From Cellulomonas sp. APG4 (GTDB taxonomy: Bacteria > Actinomycetota > Actinomycetes > Actinomycetales > Cellulomonadaceae), in contig NZ_JAACYI010000021.1 of the NCBI RefSeq assembly GCF_009996735.1, positions 1 to 64,000 on the forward strand: 64,000 nt of DNA. The letters are read 5' to 3'. The notes beneath the pieces are model-generated. The model saw only the letters and a list, made by a program, of their open reading frames with translations. It was not told the origin of the DNA and made no database searches. Shown in pieces: positions 23,398 to 32,789 of the stretch. The position numbers and the translations under genes are program-made. How positions within the stretch are numbered: position 1 is the first letter of the stretch; each line of letters starts with the position of its first letter.

Positions 23398-25938
23398 CTA
23401 CAGCTCGCCGGAGCGCTGGAGCGCGCGCATCGCGACCCAGCCCAGCGGGATGCGTGCCCAGTACGTGAGCGCGCGGAACAGCACGACGACCGACGTCGCG
23501 ACCGCACCGCCCACCCCGGCTGTCGACGTCAGACCCAGGATCAGCGCCGTCTCGACACCGCCCAGGCCGCCGGGCGTGGGCACCGCCGCGCCCGCCGCGT
23601 TGCCGATCAGGTAGATGAGCGCGAGGTCGATCAGCCGCACGTCCTGGTCGAACGCCGCGAGGCTCGCCCAGAACGCCCCCACGTAGCCCATCGTCATGAT
23701 CAGGTTGCCGGCGGCGGCGATCGCGAACCGTCGCGGCTGCGCGAGCATCTGCACCAGGCGCGGCCACGTCTGCCGCCACACCGGCTGCGCCTTGGCGAGC
23801 ACCCAGCCGCGCACGCGCGGCACGAGCATCGCGGCTCCGCCCGCCACCAGCACCACCGCGAACGCCACCAGCACCGTCGTCGTCGGCATGCGCAGCGGTG
23901 CCTGCGCGCCGCTCACCAGGTAGAGCACGAGCAGCAGCGCGAGCGTCGTGATGAGCTGCGACACCTGCACCAGCCCCACCGACGCGACCGCGAGCGCGCT
24001 CTTGACCCCCCGTCGCTGGAGCATCCGCAGGTTGAGCGCCGCCGGCCCGATCCCCGCGGGCGCCGCGAGCGCGACGAACGCCGCCGCGGCCTGCACCATC
24101 GTGGTGCGCCACAGCGGAAGCCGCACCGGTGCGAACGCCACCAGCGCGAGCGCGGAACCGACGAACGTCGCGAGCCCGAGGACCAGCACGACCGCGGCCC
24201 ACCACGGCTGCGCACGCTCGAGCGCCGCGGCGATCTCGTCGAAGCTGATGGTCGTGATCACGGCCGTCGCCGCCACGATCGTCAGCATGATCATCAGCAC
24301 GGTGCGGGCCCCGAACCGCACGAGCCGCTCGGGCTCGAAGTCCGTCGCGGGCAGCCGCGCGAGCAGCGCCTCACGCACCTCGGCGAGCACGCCGCGGCGC
24401 GCCCGCGCCTCGTCCCGGGTCGCACGTGGCAGCACGATCGACTGGAGCAGCGGGCCGGTGCGGGTCAGCTCGTCGTCCGGCAGCGCACGCCCGGCCGAGG
24501 CGACCGCGCGCTCGGCCCCCACCCGCAGCGCGAGCACCGCGAGCATCTGGCTCAGGTCCATGCGCCGCGCGAGCTCGGACGACGCGACGTCCCCCGACTC
24601 CCAGCCGGTCAGCAGGGCGACCGGGGGGCGTGAGCCGTCCTCGCGCTGCCGCACGTGCTCGGCGTGCGCGCACTCACCCGACGGGTCGAGCAGCACCACG
24701 TCGCTCGTCAGTGAACGGTGCGCGAGCCCCGCGGCGTGCGCGTTGAGCAGCTGCTCCCACACGGCGTCGAGGGCGTCGTCGGACAAGTCGTCGGACGCGA
24801 TCTCGCGCAGCGGCACCGCGCCGTGCGCGTGCTCCTGGATCAGCAGCATCGAGTCCTCGGACTCGGCGATGCCCAGCAGGCGCGGCGTGCAGACGCCCGC
24901 CGACCACGCGGCGTACGACAGGAGTGCGGCGCGTTCCGCGGCCTGCCGGAGGGAGACGACGCCGCGTCCCTCGAGCCCGCGCAGGCGCCACGAGCGCCAC
25001 AGCCGCGTGAGCATGCCCACCACCTGGCGGTCGCCGTCGAGCACGACGACGTCCAGCCGCTCACCCTCGGCCGTGGTCATGGCGTAGACCCGGTTGTCGC
25101 CGTAGCGGGTGATGGCGATCGCCGCGAGGTCCGGGCCGGTCACCTCGTCGCCCTCGGCCGACCTGTCGGCGACGTCGCGCACGCGCACCAGCCTGCGCGG
25201 CTCGAAGCCTGCCCGCCGCACCCCCTCGACCAGGGCGTTGCCGTAGGCCCGCTCGCTCTGCACGCCCGAGGCGTACCGCACGCTGAGCCCCACGAGCCGG
25301 CCCAGCAGCACGGTCAGCAGCGCGCCCGGGAGCGTCACCAAGTTCGTCACGGCGGCGACGCCGAGGCCCACCCACAGCAGGTTCCAGGACCAGCCCACGG
25401 TGCGCCGTCGTCCGCGCTGGCCGGCCGCGGTGAGCAGGGCGGCCGTGCCGGTGAGCAGCGCGGGGATCGTCACGACCCAGCGCAGCTCGCCCCGCACCCA
25501 CACGCTCAGGGGGGCCTTGAGCTCGTCGGTCCCGAACGTCGTGATGAGCCAGGTCGCGGCGAGCGCCACGAGCACGCCCGCGACCGCGGCGCCGACGGCC
25601 TCGAAGGCCTGCCGCAGCAGCCGTCGGGCGATCAGCTCGGCGAGCACCGCGAGGGGCGCGACGAACGTGATGAGCCCCTCGAGCACGGTGACCGGCACGA
25701 ACAGGATGCGGCGCACGATCGACGAGAAGCCCTGCACGTCCTCCGTGAGGCCGCTGGTCGTGGCCTGTGCGTACACGCCCAGCACGAGCACGAGCACCAC
25801 GCCCAGCGCGGCGAGCACGATGCCCACGAGGTCCGCCGGGTGGTGGACTCGGACGGCGGGGGTGTCGACGATCCGCACGCCGTGGTCGCTCGGACCACGG
25901 CCCAGGCCCACGCGCACGGCGGGGGGCGGGCTCGACAT
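23398..25938 (-). CDS. Kinase-like / flippase-domain membrane protein (UPF0104, AglD/MprF-like)
   Basis: Large three-part protein of 846 aa. Residues about 35-240 hold several hydrophobic segments. Residues about 290-510 resemble the aminoglycoside-phosphotransferase/protein-kinase fold. Residues about 555-840 form the lysylphosphatidylglycerol synthase/flippase transmembrane region, with APAGIGPAALNLRMLQRRG and the signature PTPGGLGGVETALILGL. In the kinase-like part the catalytic loop reads HRSLTSDVVLL where HRDxxxxN is expected, so the catalytic Asp is missing and it is probably a pseudokinase or binding domain. ATG 25938 (MSSPPPAVRVG) is chosen. TAGACT at 25946-25951 sits about 8 nt before it, consistent with a leaderless mRNA. 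Likely role in lipid or glycolipid translocation; inferred from the family only. Confidence 0.8.
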   Translation of the reverse strand: MSSPPPAVRVGLGRGPSDHGVRIVDTPAVRVHHPADLVGIVLAALGVVLVLVLGVYAQATTSGLTEDVQGFSSIVRRILFVPVTVLEGLITFVAPLAVLAELIARRLLRQAFEAVGAAVAGVLVALAATWLITTFGTDELKAPLSVWVRGELRWVVTIPALLTGTAALLTAAGQRGRRRTVGWSWNLLWVGLGVAAVTNLVTLPGALLTVLLGRLVGLSVRYASGVQSERAYGNALVEGVRRAGFEPRRLVRVRDVADRSAEGDEVTGPDLAAIAITRYGDNRVYAMTTAEGERLDVVVLDGDRQVVGMLTRLWRSWRLRGLEGRGVVSLRQAAERAALLSYAAWSAGVCTPRLLGIAESEDSMLLIQEHAHGAVPLREIASDDLSDDALDAVWEQLLNAHAAGLAHRSLTSDVVLLDPSGECAHAEHVRQREDGSRPPVALLTGWESGDVASSELARRMDLSQMLAVLALRVGAERAVASAGRALPDDELTRTGPLLQSIVLPRATRDEARARRGVLAEVREALLARLPATDFEPERLVRFGARTVLMIMLTIVAATAVITTISFDEIAAALERAQPWWAAVVLVLGLATFVGSALALVAFAPVRLPLWRTTMVQAAAAFVALAAPAGIGPAALNLRMLQRRGVKSALAVASVGLVQVSQLITTLALLLVLYLVSGAQAPLRMPTTTVLVAFAVVLVAGGAAMLVPRVRGWVLAKAQPVWRQTWPRLVQMLAQPRRFAIAAAGNLIMTMGYVGAFWASLAAFDQDVRLIDLALIYLIGNAAGAAVPTPGGLGGVETALILGLTSTAGVGGAVATSVVVLFRALTYWARIPLGWVAMRALQRSGEL

Positions 25939-25945
25939 GGTCGCG

Positions 25946-25951
25946 AGTCTA
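25946..25951 (-). promoter_or_regulatory. -10 element of the flippase gene
   Basis: On the minus strand this reads TAGACT, a TAnnnT -10, ending 8 nt before the ATG at 25938. A transcript from it would start at or next to the start codon, so the mRNA would be leaderless. The -35 is unclear. Confidence 0.4.
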
Positions 25952-25999
25952 GGACGCGCTCCCACCTCACAGGCCCGGCGCCACGGCTGTGCGAGAACC

Positions 26000-26053
26000 G
26001 TTGCCCACGGGTAACCCGGCAGGTCCGGCGGCGAAACACCGGCTGCCTAGCGT
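26000..26053 (+). promoter_or_regulatory. nirB promoter region with GlnR-like half-sites
   Basis: TAGCGT at 26048-26053 is a fair -10 about 47 nt before nirB. Upstream lie an imperfect dyad GTTGCCC-AC-GGGTAAC (26000-26015), GTAAC at 26011 and GAAAC at 26033, spaced 22 nt. GlnR sites are built from GTnAC and GAAAC half-sites at about 11-nt steps, so control by GlnR or by the operon's own NnaR-type protein is possible. The fit is partial. Confidence 0.35.
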
Positions 26054-26099
26054 CGCAGGCCCCACCCGGCGACCGCCCGGGCGGGGCCGGGAGGACGAC

Positions 26100-28766
26100 G
26101 TGACAGAGCCGAAACACCCCGTCACCGCGACGGAAACCTCCGCTCCCTACGGTCACGACATGGACCGGGGGGTGGCACGGCGGCTCGTCGTGGTCGGGGG
26201 CGGCATGGTCGCCCACCGGCTCGTCGAGGCGCTGCGTGACCGCGACGCCGACGGCGCCTGGCACGTCACCGTGGTCGCCGAGGAGCCCCGCGCGCCCTAC
26301 GACCGCGTGGCCCTCACGAGCTACTTCTCGGGCCGAGACCCCGCGGATCTCGCGCTGGGCACCCCGGACCTGTGGGCCGATCCGCACGTCACGCTGCTGC
26401 GCGACACCACGGTGACCGCCGTGGACCGCGAGGTGCGCACCGTCACGGCCGTGCGCAACGGTGTCGGCTCCGAGGCCGTGCTGAGCTACGACGCGCTCGT
26501 GCTCGCGACCGGCTCGTCCGCCGCGGTCCCGCCCGTCGAGGGCACCGACCTGCCGGGCGTCTTCGTCTATCGCACGGTCGACGACGTCGCGGCGCTGCGC
26601 GGCTGGGTCGAGGAGACGGCACGACGGCGTCGCAGGCCCGTCCAGGGCGCCGTCGTCGGCGGTGGCCTGCTGGGGCTCGAGGCCGCGGGCGCGCTGCAGG
26701 CCCTGGGCGCGCAGAGCACGGTGGTGCAGTTCGGCCCGAGGCTCATGCCGCTCCAGGTGGACGAGGGTGGGGGCGAGGCGCTGCGCCGGCTCATCAACGC
26801 CAAGGGCGTCGCGGTGCGGCTCAACACGTCGACCACGCGGCTGCGGCCGGGCCGCGACGGCGCGGTACGGCGCATGGACTTCGCCGACGGCGGGCGCCTC
26901 GACGCCGACGTGGTGGTGCTCGCGACGGGCGTACGGCCGCGCGACGAGCTGGCGCGCGCGGCCGGCCTCGAGATCGGCCCACGCGGCGGCGTGGTGGTCG
27001 ACGACGCATGCCGCACCGCGGACCCGCACGTGTGGGCCGTGGGTGAGGTCGCGTGCATCCAGGGCTCGTGCCTGGGGCTCGTCGCCCCCGGCTACGCGAT
27101 GGCCGAGGTGGTCGTGGACCGTCTGCTGGGCGGCGCGGCCGTGTTCCCGGGCGCCGACACCGCGACCAAGCTCAAGCTCACGGGCGTGGACGTCGCGAGC
27201 TTCGGCGACGCGTTCGCGCAGACCGACGGCGCGCTCGAGCTGGTCCACGCCGACCCGGTGGCGGGCGTCTACACCAAGCTCGTGCTGTCCGACGACGCGA
27301 AGACCCTGCTCGGCGGGGTGCTCGTGGGCGACGCCTCCGCCTACGCCTCGCTGCGGCCGATGCTGGGACGCGAGCTCGACGGCGACCCGGGCGCCTACCT
27401 GCTGCCCGAGGGTGCGGGCACCGGCCGTCCGCAGACGTCCCTGCCCGACGACGCCGCGGTGTGCTCGTGCAACAACGTCACCGCGGGCACCGTGCGCGCG
27501 GCGGTCACCGAGCACGGCTGCACCGACCTCGCGGGGGTCAAGGCGTGCACCAAGGCCGGGACGAGCTGCGGGTCGTGCCTCCCGCTGGTCAAGAAGCTCG
27601 TCACGACCGAGCTCGAGCGCACGGGCGTCACCGTGAGCCAGGCGCTGTGCGAGCACTTCGACCTCTCGCGTGCGCAGCTGTTCGACGCCGTGCGCGTCAC
27701 GGGCCTGCGGACCTTCAGCGAGATCATCGCGCGGCACGGCCGGGCCGACCTGCCGGGTGCCCGCGGCTGCGACATCTGCAAGCCCGTGGTCGCGTCGATC
27801 CTCGGCTCGCTGGGCGCGGGCCACGTGCTCGACGGCGAGAACGCGACGCTCCAGGACACCAACGACCACGTGATGGCCAACCTGCAGAAGGACGGCACGT
27901 ACTCGGTTGTCCCGCGCATGCCGGGCGGCGAGGTCACGCCCGAGGGCCTGATCGTCGTCGGTGAGGTGGCGCGCGACTTCGGGCTCTACACCAAGATCAC
28001 CGGCGGCCAGCGGATCGACATGTTCGGCGCGCGCATCGAGCAGCTCCCGCTCATCTGGCGGCGACTCGTGGACGCGGGCTTCGAGTCCGGTCACGCGTAC
28101 GGCAAGTCGCTGCGCACCGTGAAGTCGTGCGTCGGGCAGACGTGGTGCCGCTACGGAGTGCAGGACTCGGTCGCGCTCGCCGTCGAGCTCGAGCTGCGGT
28201 ACCGGGGCCTGCGCTCGCCGCACAAGATCAAGCTGGGCGTCTCGGGGTGTGCGCGCGAGTGCGCCGAGGCCCGTGCCAAGGACGTCGGCGTGATCGCGAC
28301 GGACAAGGGCTGGAACGTCTACGTGGGCGGCAACGGCGGCTTCACGCCGCGGCACGCGCAGCTGCTCGCGGAGGACCTGGACACCCCCACGCTGATCCGC
28401 ACGATCGACCGCTTCCTCATGTACTACGTGCGCACCGCGGACAGGCTCCAGCGCACGGCCCCGTGGATCGAGGAGGTCGAGGGCGGGCTCGACGGCGTGC
28501 GGGCCGTGGTGCTCGACGACAGCCTGGGCATCGCGGACGAGCTCGACGCCGCGATGGCCGCGCACGTCGAGGCCTACACCGACGAGTGGCGCGCGACGCT
28601 CGACGACCCCGAGAAGCTCGCGCGGTTCGCGTCCTTCGTCAACGCGCCCACCACCCCCGACCCGTCGCTCGCGTATGTGCCCGAGCGCGGCCAGCGTCGC
28701 CCCGCGACCCCGGCCGAGCGCGAGGCCGTGCTGGTCGCGGGCCCGAGCCTGGAGGTGCGGTCATGA
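26100..28766 (+). CDS. nirB: Assimilatory nitrite reductase, large subunit
   Basis: Cytoplasmic NAD(P)H-dependent nitrite reductase that makes ammonium. The product is 888 aa from GTG 26100, preceded by GGAGGA. Domain order: FAD/NAD-binding oxidoreductase (about 22-430, start VVVGGGMVAHRLVEAL). Then the BFD-like [2Fe-2S] domain (VCSCNNVTAGTVRAAV plus ACTKAGTSCGSC, about 455-505). Then sulfite/nitrite reductase domains with the sirohaem-[4Fe-4S] ligands in SCVGQTWCRYG and GVSGCARECAEA (about 675-725). All four cluster cysteines are present. First gene of a tightly overlapping nitrite/sirohaem operon. A second BFD-like CDIC pair is seen near residue 558. Confidence 0.95.
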   Translation: MTEPKHPVTATETSAPYGHDMDRGVARRLVVVGGGMVAHRLVEALRDRDADGAWHVTVVAEEPRAPYDRVALTSYFSGRDPADLALGTPDLWADPHVTLLRDTTVTAVDREVRTVTAVRNGVGSEAVLSYDALVLATGSSAAVPPVEGTDLPGVFVYRTVDDVAALRGWVEETARRRRRPVQGAVVGGGLLGLEAAGALQALGAQSTVVQFGPRLMPLQVDEGGGEALRRLINAKGVAVRLNTSTTRLRPGRDGAVRRMDFADGGRLDADVVVLATGVRPRDELARAAGLEIGPRGGVVVDDACRTADPHVWAVGEVACIQGSCLGLVAPGYAMAEVVVDRLLGGAAVFPGADTATKLKLTGVDVASFGDAFAQTDGALELVHADPVAGVYTKLVLSDDAKTLLGGVLVGDASAYASLRPMLGRELDGDPGAYLLPEGAGTGRPQTSLPDDAAVCSCNNVTAGTVRAAVTEHGCTDLAGVKACTKAGTSCGSCLPLVKKLVTTELERTGVTVSQALCEHFDLSRAQLFDAVRVTGLRTFSEIIARHGRADLPGARGCDICKPVVASILGSLGAGHVLDGENATLQDTNDHVMANLQKDGTYSVVPRMPGGEVTPEGLIVVGEVARDFGLYTKITGGQRIDMFGARIEQLPLIWRRLVDAGFESGHAYGKSLRTVKSCVGQTWCRYGVQDSVALAVELELRYRGLRSPHKIKLGVSGCARECAEARAKDVGVIATDKGWNVYVGGNGGFTPRHAQLLAEDLDTPTLIRTIDRFLMYYVRTADRLQRTAPWIEEVEGGLDGVRAVVLDDSLGIADELDAAMAAHVEAYTDEWRATLDDPEKLARFASFVNAPTTPDPSLAYVPERGQRRPATPAEREAVLVAGPSLEVRS

Positions 28767-29197
28767 CCGCGGTGCTCGACACGTCCCGGCTCGCCTGGAC
28801 CGCCGTCTGCCACCTCGCGGACCTGCTGCCCGAGCGCGGCGCGGCAGCCCTCGTCCAGGGTGAGCAGGTCGCCCTCGTCCGCCTGCACGGGCCCGACGGC
28901 GGCGTGGGGGAGAGCGGCGCGCAGGAGAGCGAGCCCGTCGTCCTCGCGGTCCAGCAGCTCGACCCGTTCAGCGGTGCGCACGTGATGTCGCGCGGCATCG
29001 TGGGGACGCGAGGCGAGGTCCCCACCCTCGCCTCGCCGATGTACAAGCAGGTCTTCGACCTGCGCACCGGCGTGTGCCTCGACCGCGTGGGCCGCGAGCC
29101 GCTGGCGGGCCACGAGGCCGACCTGCGCACGTGGCCCGTGCGGGTCGAGGCGGGGCTCGTGCTCGTGGGCTCCCGGCCGGCGGAGGTGGCCCGGTGA
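28763..29197 (+). CDS. nirD: Assimilatory nitrite reductase, small subunit
   Basis: Rieske-fold partner of NirB. The product is 144 aa. As in most NirD proteins, the Rieske cluster ligands are absent: no CxH...CxxH pair is visible. The fold is supported by the VCHLADLLPERGAAALV start and the VFDLRTGVCLDRVG/TWPVRVEAGLVLV end typical of the family. ATG 28763 overlaps the nirB stop by 4 nt and its own stop overlaps the next start, so nirB, nirD and the sirohaem synthase are translated as a chain. Confidence 0.92.
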   Translation: MTAVLDTSRLAWTAVCHLADLLPERGAAALVQGEQVALVRLHGPDGGVGESGAQESEPVVLAVQQLDPFSGAHVMSRGIVGTRGEVPTLASPMYKQVFDLRTGVCLDRVGREPLAGHEADLRTWPVRVEAGLVLVGSRPAEVAR

Positions 29198-30402
29198 CCG
29201 CGCTCCTCGGCGTCGAGCTCGCCGGACGGCGTGTGGTGGTCGCGGGCGGCGGCCCGGTGGCGGCGCGACGCGTGCAGGCGATGCGCGTCGCGGGCGCTGA
29301 CGTGCTGGTGGTCGCACCCCAGCTGTGCGAGGAGCTCGCCGAGCTCGCCGACGCCCGGGTGGTGCGCTGGCGCGAGGGCGAGGTCGAGGAGCGTGACCTC
29401 GACGGCGCGTGGCTCGTGCACACCGCGACCGGCGACCGGTCCGTCGACGACGCCGTCGCGCGCTGGGCCGACGCGCGTCGCGCCTGGTGCGTGCACGCGG
29501 GTGACGTGACCCACGGCACCGCGCGCACCCCCGCGACCACCCGCAGCGGCGACCTGCTGGTGGGCGTGGTCTCGACCGGCCCGGCCGACCCCAGGCGCAG
29601 CACCACGGTGCGCGACGCGCTCGCCGAGGTGCTGCCCACCGTCGACCAGCGCCGACGGCGTGCGCCCGTGCTCGGTCAGGGCCGCGTGGTGCTCGTGGGC
29701 GGCGGCCCGGGCGACGTGGACCTGCTCACGGTACGCGCGCGCCGCGCGCTCGCCGAGGCGCACGTGGTGGTCGCCGACCGCCTCGGCCCGCGCGAGATCC
29801 TCGACGAGCTGCCGCCCGAGGTCGAGGTGGTCGACGTCGGCAAGACCCCGGGCCACCATCCCGTGCCCCAGCACGAGATCCACCGGATCCTCGTCGAGCG
29901 CGCGCAGCGCGGGGAGGTCGTGGTGCGGCTCAAGGGCGGCGACCCGTTCGTCTTCGGCCGCGGCGGCGAGGAGGTGCTCGCGTGCCACGAGGCCGGCGTG
30001 CCCGTCGAGGTGGTTCCCGGGGTCAGCAGCGCGCTCGCGGTGCCAGCGGCCGCCGGCATCCCGCTGACCCACCGCGGGGTCACCGGCACGTTCCAGGTGA
30101 TCAACGGTCACGACGGCCTGGGCCCGGCCGCCGTCGAGGTGCTGCGCGAGCGCGGCACGCTCGTGGTGCTCATGGGCGTCTCGGTGCTGCCCGAGCTGGT
30201 GGCCACGGCGCTGGGCGCGGGTATCGACCCGACGCTCCCGGTCGCCGTCGTCGAGCGTGGGACCACGCCGCGCCAACGCGTCACGCGCTCGCGGCTCGAC
30301 ACCGTGGTGGCCGACGCCGCGCTCGTGGGGGTGCGCGCCCCCGCCGTGCTCGTGCTGGGGGCGGTCGCGGCACCCGAGCTGCTCGAGGTCCCGGATGGCT
30401 GA
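29194..30402 (+). CDS. cysG: Sirohaem synthase / uroporphyrinogen-III C-methyltransferase fusion
   Basis: Makes precorrin-2 from uroporphyrinogen III and oxidises it toward sirohaem, the NirB cofactor. The product is 402 aa. The N-terminal precorrin-2 dehydrogenase-like Rossmann domain is at about 1-150 ([19 protein letters not shown]). The C-terminal SUMT domain (about 160-400) has [35 protein letters not shown] and [21 protein letters not shown], each a standard methyltransferase motif. The middle dimerisation/chelatase domain of enterobacterial CysG is short here, and a separate chelatase is encoded two genes downstream. GTG 29194 overlaps nirD. Confidence 0.92.
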   Translation: MTALLGVELAGRRVVVAGGGPVAARRVQAMRVAGADVLVVAPQLCEELAELADARVVRWREGEVEERDLDGAWLVHTATGDRSVDDAVARWADARRAWCVHAGDVTHGTARTPATTRSGDLLVGVVSTGPADPRRSTTVRDALAEVLPTVDQRRRRAPVLGQGRVVLVGGGPGDVDLLTVRARRALAEAHVVVADRLGPREILDELPPEVEVVDVGKTPGHHPVPQHEIHRILVERAQRGEVVVRLKGGDPFVFGRGGEEVLACHEAGVPVEVVPGVSSALAVPAAAGIPLTHRGVTGTFQVINGHDGLGPAAVEVLRERGTLVVLMGVSVLPELVATALGAGIDPTLPVAVVERGTTPRQRVTRSRLDTVVADAALVGVRAPAVLVLGAVAAPELLEVPDG

Positions 30403-31531
30403 GCCGATCTCGCAGGTGCTCGCAGGCTGCACGGTGCTCGTGACCGCCGACCGCCGGGCCGCGGAGCTGGGCTCGGCCCTCGCGCGCCGCGGGGCCGCGG
30501 TGCGCCACGCGCCGGCGCTCAGCATCGTCCCGCACATCGACGACGCGGCCCTGGCGGCCGGGACGCGCGCGGTGATCGAGACCCCGCCCGACGTCGTCGT
30601 CGTGACCACCGGCATCGGGTTCCGAGGCTGGACCGAGTCGGCCGACGCGGTGGGGCTGCTCGACCCGCTGCTCGAGGTGCTCGGCCGCGCGCGGATCGTC
30701 GCGCGCGGGCCCAAGGCGCGCGGCGCGATCCAGGCCGCGGGCCTCCAGGCCGACTGGGTCGCCGAGTCCGAGACCTCGGCCGAGATCGCCGAGGTGCTGC
30801 TGGGCGAGGGCCTCGCGGGGCTGCGCGTCGCGGTGCAGCACCACGGCGCGGGCTCGGACGGCCTCGACGAGGCGTTCCGGGCCGCGGGGGCCGAGGTCGA
30901 GAGCCTCGTGGTCTACCGCTGGGGCCCGCCGCCCGACCCGCAGGCGCTCACGGCCTCGGTGCGTGACTGCGCGGCGGGCGAGGTCGACGCGGTGACGTTC
31001 ACCTCCGCCCCGGGTGCCGCCGCGTGGCTCGCGGCCGCGGACGAGGCGGGCGTCACCGACGCGCTGCACGAGCGTCTGACCTCGGGCTGCGTGCTCGCAG
31101 CCGCCGTCGGCCCCGTGACCGCCGCACCCCTGCGGGAGCGCGGGATCGAGCCCCTGATCCCGGACCGCGGCCGTCTGGGGTCGCTCGTGCGGGCAGTCGT
31201 CGCGCACTACGACACCCGCCGCACCGACGCGCTGCCCACGGTGGCCGGGCCGCTCCAGGTGCACCGCGGCGCGGCCGTGCTCGACGGCCGCGTGGTCCCG
31301 CTGTCGCCGTCGGGCCTCGAGGTGCTGCGCCTGCTGGTCGAGGCGCGCGGGTCGGTGGTGACCCGCGAGGCCGTGCTGGCCGCCCTGCCCGGCTCGTCCA
31401 CGGACCCGCACGCGGCCGAGGTCGCCGTCGCCCGCGTGCGTGAGGCCACCTCGCGCGAGCTCGTCCGGACCGTCGTCAAGCGCGGCTACCGCCTCGCGGT
31501 CGCCGACCCCCACCCCCAGGAGGCCCTGTGA
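30395..31531 (+). CDS. nnaR: NnaR-type regulator: HemD-like domain fused to winged helix
   Basis: Residues 1-260 have the uroporphyrinogen-III synthase fold (VLVTADRRAAELGSALARRGA; VVVTTGIGFRGW; VDAVTFTSAPGAAAWL). Residues about 285-375 are an OmpR-type winged helix ending TSRELVRTVVKRGYRLAV. The product is 378 aa. The same fusion is known in actinobacteria as NnaR, which activates nitrate/nitrite assimilation genes together with GlnR; it may sense a tetrapyrrole or nitrite signal. A separate hemD exists at 46613, so this one is more likely regulatory than biosynthetic. The start overlaps the previous gene by 8 nt. Confidence 0.85.
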   Translation: MAEPISQVLAGCTVLVTADRRAAELGSALARRGAAVRHAPALSIVPHIDDAALAAGTRAVIETPPDVVVVTTGIGFRGWTESADAVGLLDPLLEVLGRARIVARGPKARGAIQAAGLQADWVAESETSAEIAEVLLGEGLAGLRVAVQHHGAGSDGLDEAFRAAGAEVESLVVYRWGPPPDPQALTASVRDCAAGEVDAVTFTSAPGAAAWLAAADEAGVTDALHERLTSGCVLAAAVGPVTAAPLRERGIEPLIPDRGRLGSLVRAVVAHYDTRRTDALPTVAGPLQVHRGAAVLDGRVVPLSPSGLEVLRLLVEARGSVVTREAVLAALPGSSTDPHAAEVAVARVREATSRELVRTVVKRGYRLAVADPHPQEAL

Positions 31532-32244
31532 TCCTCGTCGGCTGCTCGCACGGCACCGCGGACCCGGACGGCCGCGCGACGATCCTCGCGATCCTCGCGC
31601 GCATCGCCGAGGCCCGCCCCGAGCTCGACGTGCGCGAGGCGTTCGTCGACGTCCAGCAACCCGAGGTCGCGGACGTGGTGCGTCGTGCGGTCGAGGAAGG
31701 CGGGGCCGACGACGGCGCGCCCGTGGTGGTGGTCCCGCTGCTGCTCTCGGCCGGGTACCACGTGCACGTGGACATCGCGGCGGCGGTCGAGCCGTGGGGC
31801 GCGCGCGCCGTCGCGGCCCCGGCGCTCGGACCTGACCCGCGGCTGGTCGAGCTGCTCGACGAACGGCTCGACCAGGCCGGGGCCCTGCCCGACGACGCCG
31901 TCGTGCTCGCGGCCGCGGGCTCGAGCGACGAGCGCGCGACGGCCGACGTCGAGCGCGTCGCGGCCGAACTCGCCCGACGACGGCGCGGTCCGGTCACCGT
32001 GGGCTACGGGTCTGCGGCCTACCCGCGCGTGCCCGCCGCCGTCGACGCCGCGCGTGCCTCCGGAGCGCGTCGCGTCGCCATCGCGTCGTACCTGCTCGCG
32101 CCGGGCTTCTTCCACGACCGCCTCCAGCTCGCGGGCGCCGACACGGTGAGCCGCCCGCTCGGTGCCGACGCGCGCGTCGTCGGCACGGCGCTGGACCGCT
32201 GGGCCGAGGCGGTGCGCCCCGTCCTGGTGCACGACCTCGTGTGA
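31528..32244 (+). CDS. Sirohydrochlorin chelatase-like protein
   Basis: CbiX/SirB-type chelatase that inserts Fe2+ (or Co2+) into sirohydrochlorin. The product is 238 aa with two similar halves, as in the fused form: LVGCSHGTADPDGRATI with an active-site His at about residue 7, and later VVVVPLLLSAGYHVHVDI with two more His. The second half (VTVGYGSAAYPRVPAAV; VAIASYLLAPGFFHDRL) repeats the fold. GTG 31528 overlaps the NnaR-type stop. This completes the route from uroporphyrinogen III to sirohaem within the nir operon. Confidence 0.87.
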   Translation: MILVGCSHGTADPDGRATILAILARIAEARPELDVREAFVDVQQPEVADVVRRAVEEGGADDGAPVVVVPLLLSAGYHVHVDIAAAVEPWGARAVAAPALGPDPRLVELLDERLDQAGALPDDAVVLAAAGSSDERATADVERVAAELARRRRGPVTVGYGSAAYPRVPAAVDAARASGARRVAIASYLLAPGFFHDRLQLAGADTVSRPLGADARVVGTALDRWAEAVRPVLVHDLV

Positions 32245-32291
32245 CGTCGCCGGCCGACCTCAGTACGGTCGTGCCCCGAGGGGGTGGGTCG

Positions 32292-32777
32292 ATGGGTGAG
32301 GTGGCCGCGCGGCCGCGCGCGGGCCGGGTCCCGGCGCACGTGCGGGCGATGGTCGCGGTGGGCTGGCTGCTCACGCTGGGCGGTGCGGGCGTCGTGGCGC
32401 TGCGCATGCCGTCGCTGCCCGACGAGGTGCCGCTGCACTACGGCGCGACCGGCACGGTGGACGGCTGGGGCGACCCCGCCGCGCTCTGGGGGCTCGTCGC
32501 GCTGTGGGTCGTGCTGCAGGTGATGCTCACGGTGCTCGTGCGGATGCCCCACGTGCACAACTACCCGGTCACGGTGACGGAGGAGAACGCGCCGACGCTC
32601 TACCGCCTCAGCCAGGAGCTGCTCGGGGTGATGACGGTCGCGATGGGTGTCGTGCTGCTCGGCATGGTGCCGGTCGGGGCCGACGGCGCGGGCACGTGGT
32701 GGCTCATCGTGCTCGGCGCGCTCGGGGCCCTTGCCGCGACGATCGTCGGCGTCGCCCGGATGCTGCGCGTCGCCTGA
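32292..32777 (+). CDS. DUF1648-type membrane protein
   Basis: The product is 161 aa, of unknown function. It has four hydrophobic segments: AMVAVGWLLTLGGAGVVAL, LWGLVALWVVLQVMLTVL, LLGVMTVAMGVVLLGMV and WWLIVLGALGALAATIVGV. Between the first two stands the DUF1648 motif LPDEVPLHYGATGTVDGWGDP. ATG 32292 is chosen for GAGGGGG upstream; a GTG at 32241 overlapping the chelatase stop would add 17 residues. It is possibly the last gene of the nir transcript but has no obvious functional link. Confidence 0.75.
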   Translation: MGEVAARPRAGRVPAHVRAMVAVGWLLTLGGAGVVALRMPSLPDEVPLHYGATGTVDGWGDPAALWGLVALWVVLQVMLTVLVRMPHVHNYPVTVTEENAPTLYRLSQELLGVMTVAMGVVLLGMVPVGADGAGTWWLIVLGALGALAATIVGVARMLRVA

Positions 32778-32789
32778 CCTGCGGCGCCC

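Noticed and set aside
25632-28565. 977-codon minus-strand frame opposite nirB
   Set aside because: Low-complexity His/Arg/Val-rich translation with no domain, fully antisense to nirB, whose cofactor motifs are intact.
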